This document shows positions 62,602-64,000 of a stretch of DNA of 64,000 nt, one piece after another (position 1 is the stretch's first letter; the number at the start of each line of letters is the position of its first letter). The notes beneath the pieces are model-generated. The model was not told where the DNA came from and searched no databases. It saw only the letters and a list, made by a program, of their open reading frames with translations. Made by a program: the position numbers and the translations under genes. The DNA comes from Clostridiales bacterium (lineage in GTDB: Bacteria; Bacillota; Clostridia; Saccharofermentanales; Saccharofermentanaceae): NCBI GenBank assembly GCA_017551865.1, contig JAFZKB010000030.1, forward strand, positions 124,001 to 188,000, written 5' to 3'.

Positions 62602-63363
62602 TTACCACTTCATGGAAGACAGCCATGCGTTGACCTGTGTCTCGCGGCTCTTTTCCTCTTCTTTATCGTACGGCGGAAGTGTCATCTCCCCGATCACGTT
62701 ACCGTCTTCAAGATACAGAAGGCGGTTTGCGCGAAGTGCCGCACGAAGATCGTGGGTAACCATCAGGATGCTCTGGCCGTTTCGGTTAAGCTCCGTCAAA
62801 AGGTCCAGGACTTCCTTTGTATTCTTTCTGTTCAGTGCGCCCGTCGGCTCATCTGCGAAAAGCAGCTTCGGCTCGTGGATGATCGATCTGGCGATCGCGC
62901 AGCGCTGCTGCTCACCGCCGCTGACCTGCGAGGGAAGATGCGTCTTCACATCGGAAATGCCCATCTGCTCCAGGAGCTTTTCGGCGCGTCCCTTCACCTC
63001 AGATGTGCTCTTACCGTTATTCAGATATCCCGGCACCGTGACATTTTCCAAAAGTGTGAGATTGGAGATCAGGTGCATCTGCTGGAAGATGAAACCGAAG
63101 TCGTGCGATCTTAACTTCGCCAGTTCCTTCTCCTTCATCTTTACCAGATCTTTTCCATCGAAAATAACCTGTCCCGAGGTCGCTTTATCCATCCCGGAAA
63201 GTGCATATAAAAGTGTGGATTTACCGGATCCCGACGCACCCATGACGACAGTGAAATCCTTCTCTTTGATCTCCAGATCGATATGGGAGAGAACGTGCAC
63301 CTGTCCGCCGTTGTGGGCAAAGCTCTTGCAAAGATCGTGTGCAGTCAGAATATTCGAACTCAT
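62602..63363 (-). CDS. ABC transporter ATP-binding protein (LolD/MacB-type)
   Basis: 253 residues from ATG at 63363, chosen because AAAGGAGAAGG lies just upstream; an in-frame GTG at 63384 is weaker. Walker A GASGSGKSTLLY, Q-loop FIFQQMHLI, signature VSGGEQQRCAIARS, Walker B LLFADEPTGALN, H-loop MVTHDLRAALRAN. ADEPTGALN is typical of the LolD/MacB/BceA export group. It powers the FtsX-type permease encoded 12 bases downstream. Confidence 0.95.
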   Translation of the reverse strand: MSSNILTAHDLCKSFAHNGGQVHVLSHIDLEIKEKDFTVVMGASGSGKSTLLYALSGMDKATSGQVIFDGKDLVKMKEKELAKLRSHDFGFIFQQMHLISNLTLLENVTVPGYLNNGKSTSEVKGRAEKLLEQMGISDVKTHLPSQVSGGEQQRCAIARSIIHEPKLLFADEPTGALNRKNTKEVLDLLTELNRNGQSILMVTHDLRAALRANRLLYLEDGNVIGEMTLPPYDKEEEKSRETQVNAWLSSMKW

Positions 63364-63454
63364 TTGTTTCCTTCTCCTTTTCACTTCTTATTCGTTTTCG
63401 TTGTACCCATTTTCTCCGAAAACTTATTAAGAAGTCCTTAACCTTTCTTCACGA

Positions 63455-64000
63455 TCAAAGTTTCTCATTTACCGGCAGGATCAGTTTCGCCGAAAGCCCG
63501 TCCGATGTATTTTTGAGCTCGATATCTCCATCCATCTGCATCATCAGATACTTCACGATATAAAGGCCGAGGCCGGAACCGGGCTGCGATCCGTGATTGT
63601 GGCCCCGATAGAACTTATCGAAGATAAACGGCATGTCTTCGTCAGGAATTCCCTTGCCGCTGTCGCTGATAAGGATCGAAACCGTGTTCTCCGTTTTTTC
63701 AAGAGTCACGTTGATCTTCGTTCCCGCATACTTTCTGGAATTCGTAATGAGATTTTCCACACACTGAAGAAGCCTGTCCGGATCCGCACTGACAACTGCC
63801 GTTACCCCTTTCGAGATAAATGTGATCTCTTTTCCGTCCGGGTCAAGATCCCTGACTGCGCTTTCTACAAAGCTACTGACCTCAAACTCCTTCTTCTCAA
63901 CTTTCAGCCGGTTCATATCCGAAAGAGAGTGCAGTAAAAGATCATCGGTGACTTTACTGACCTCATCACTTTTCTTCATGATGGTCTGAAGATACTGTGC
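63455..64000 (-). CDS. Sensor histidine kinase, C-terminal part (5' end outside window)
   Basis: The frame stays open to the window end at 64000, so only the last ~181 residues are seen. Start of the visible part (AQYLQTIMKKSDEVSKVTDDLLLHS) fits the end of a dimerisation domain. The ATPase domain has N-box CVENLITNSRKYAG, G1 DSGKGIPDEDM, F-box FIFDKFYRG and G2 GSGLGLYIVKY. The phospho-acceptor His is outside the window. It precedes the ABC exporter on the same strand (91 bases before the ATPase start) and probably regulates it with a response regulator beyond the window. Confidence 0.9.
   Translation of the reverse strand, partial: AQYLQTIMKKSDEVSKVTDDLLLHSLSDMNRLKVEKKEFEVSSFVESAVRDLDPDGKEITFISKGVTAVVSADPDRLLQCVENLITNSRKYAGTKINVTLEKTENTVSILISDSGKGIPDEDMPFIFDKFYRGHNHGSQPGSGLGLYIVKYLMMQMDGDIELKNTSDGLSAKLILPVNEKL

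Overview
The window looks like the chromosome of a low-GC-branch Gram-positive anaerobe of class Clostridia, probably a gut or rumen plant-polysaccharide degrader (Lachnospiraceae or Oscillospiraceae-like; the genus cannot be fixed from this sequence alone). The reasons are strong AGGAGG-type ribosome binding sites, a YesM/YesN-type two-component system, a RelQ-type alarmone synthetase, LacI-controlled xylose genes, secreted lipoproteins, and housekeeping genes (lepA, hisS, rsmE, mutY, transketolase) of Firmicutes type. No rRNA, tRNA or CRISPR array was recognised.

Layout. 1-3994: two GT-C-type polytopic membrane glycosyltransferase-like proteins and a cobalamin-binding radical SAM protein. 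4010-9764: a secreted beta-propeller-like protein, proline symporter PutP and a GH95 fucosidase/galactosidase. 9830-13547: a foreign-looking segment bounded by a 41-bp direct repeat. It holds a six-unit DNA hairpin array, a frameshifted IS256-family element, a serine resolvase, two candidate small RNAs and a small membrane protein with an extremely basic tail. 13748-25293: a surface-polymer locus of two convergent operons. One has two paralogous fusions of a YidC/Oxa1-like domain to an alkaline-phosphatase-superfamily (EptA/sulfatase-like) domain, with a TagF-like glycerophosphotransferase between them. The other is a complete 2-aminoethylphosphonate (AEP) pathway (PEP mutase, phosphonopyruvate decarboxylase, AEP transaminase and a winged-helix/cytidylyltransferase fusion). 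25497-32855: three tandem secreted paralogues with near-identical C-termini. 33076-40581: a lipoprotein, RelQ and a housekeeping block. 40633-47494: xylose use (xylulokinase, GH3 xylosidase, LacI regulator, transketolase). 47801-51091: HD protein, MutY and a lipoprotein. 51222-60139: a YtfQRT/YjfF-like sugar ABC importer with two binding proteins and its two-component regulator. 60235-64000: a MacB/FtsX-type ABC exporter and a histidine kinase cut by the window end.

How the parts fit. The most interesting unit is 13748-25293. The right-hand operon should make AEP and activate it as CMP-AEP. The left-hand operon encodes membrane enzymes whose catalytic domains resemble transferases that put phospho-groups on surface molecules, plus a polymer-building phosphotransferase. 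I infer a phosphonate-modified cell-surface polymer. The shared C-terminal repeats of four secreted proteins nearby could be a surface-binding module. The AEP pathway rests on strong family signatures; its link to the YidC fusions is inference from gene order.
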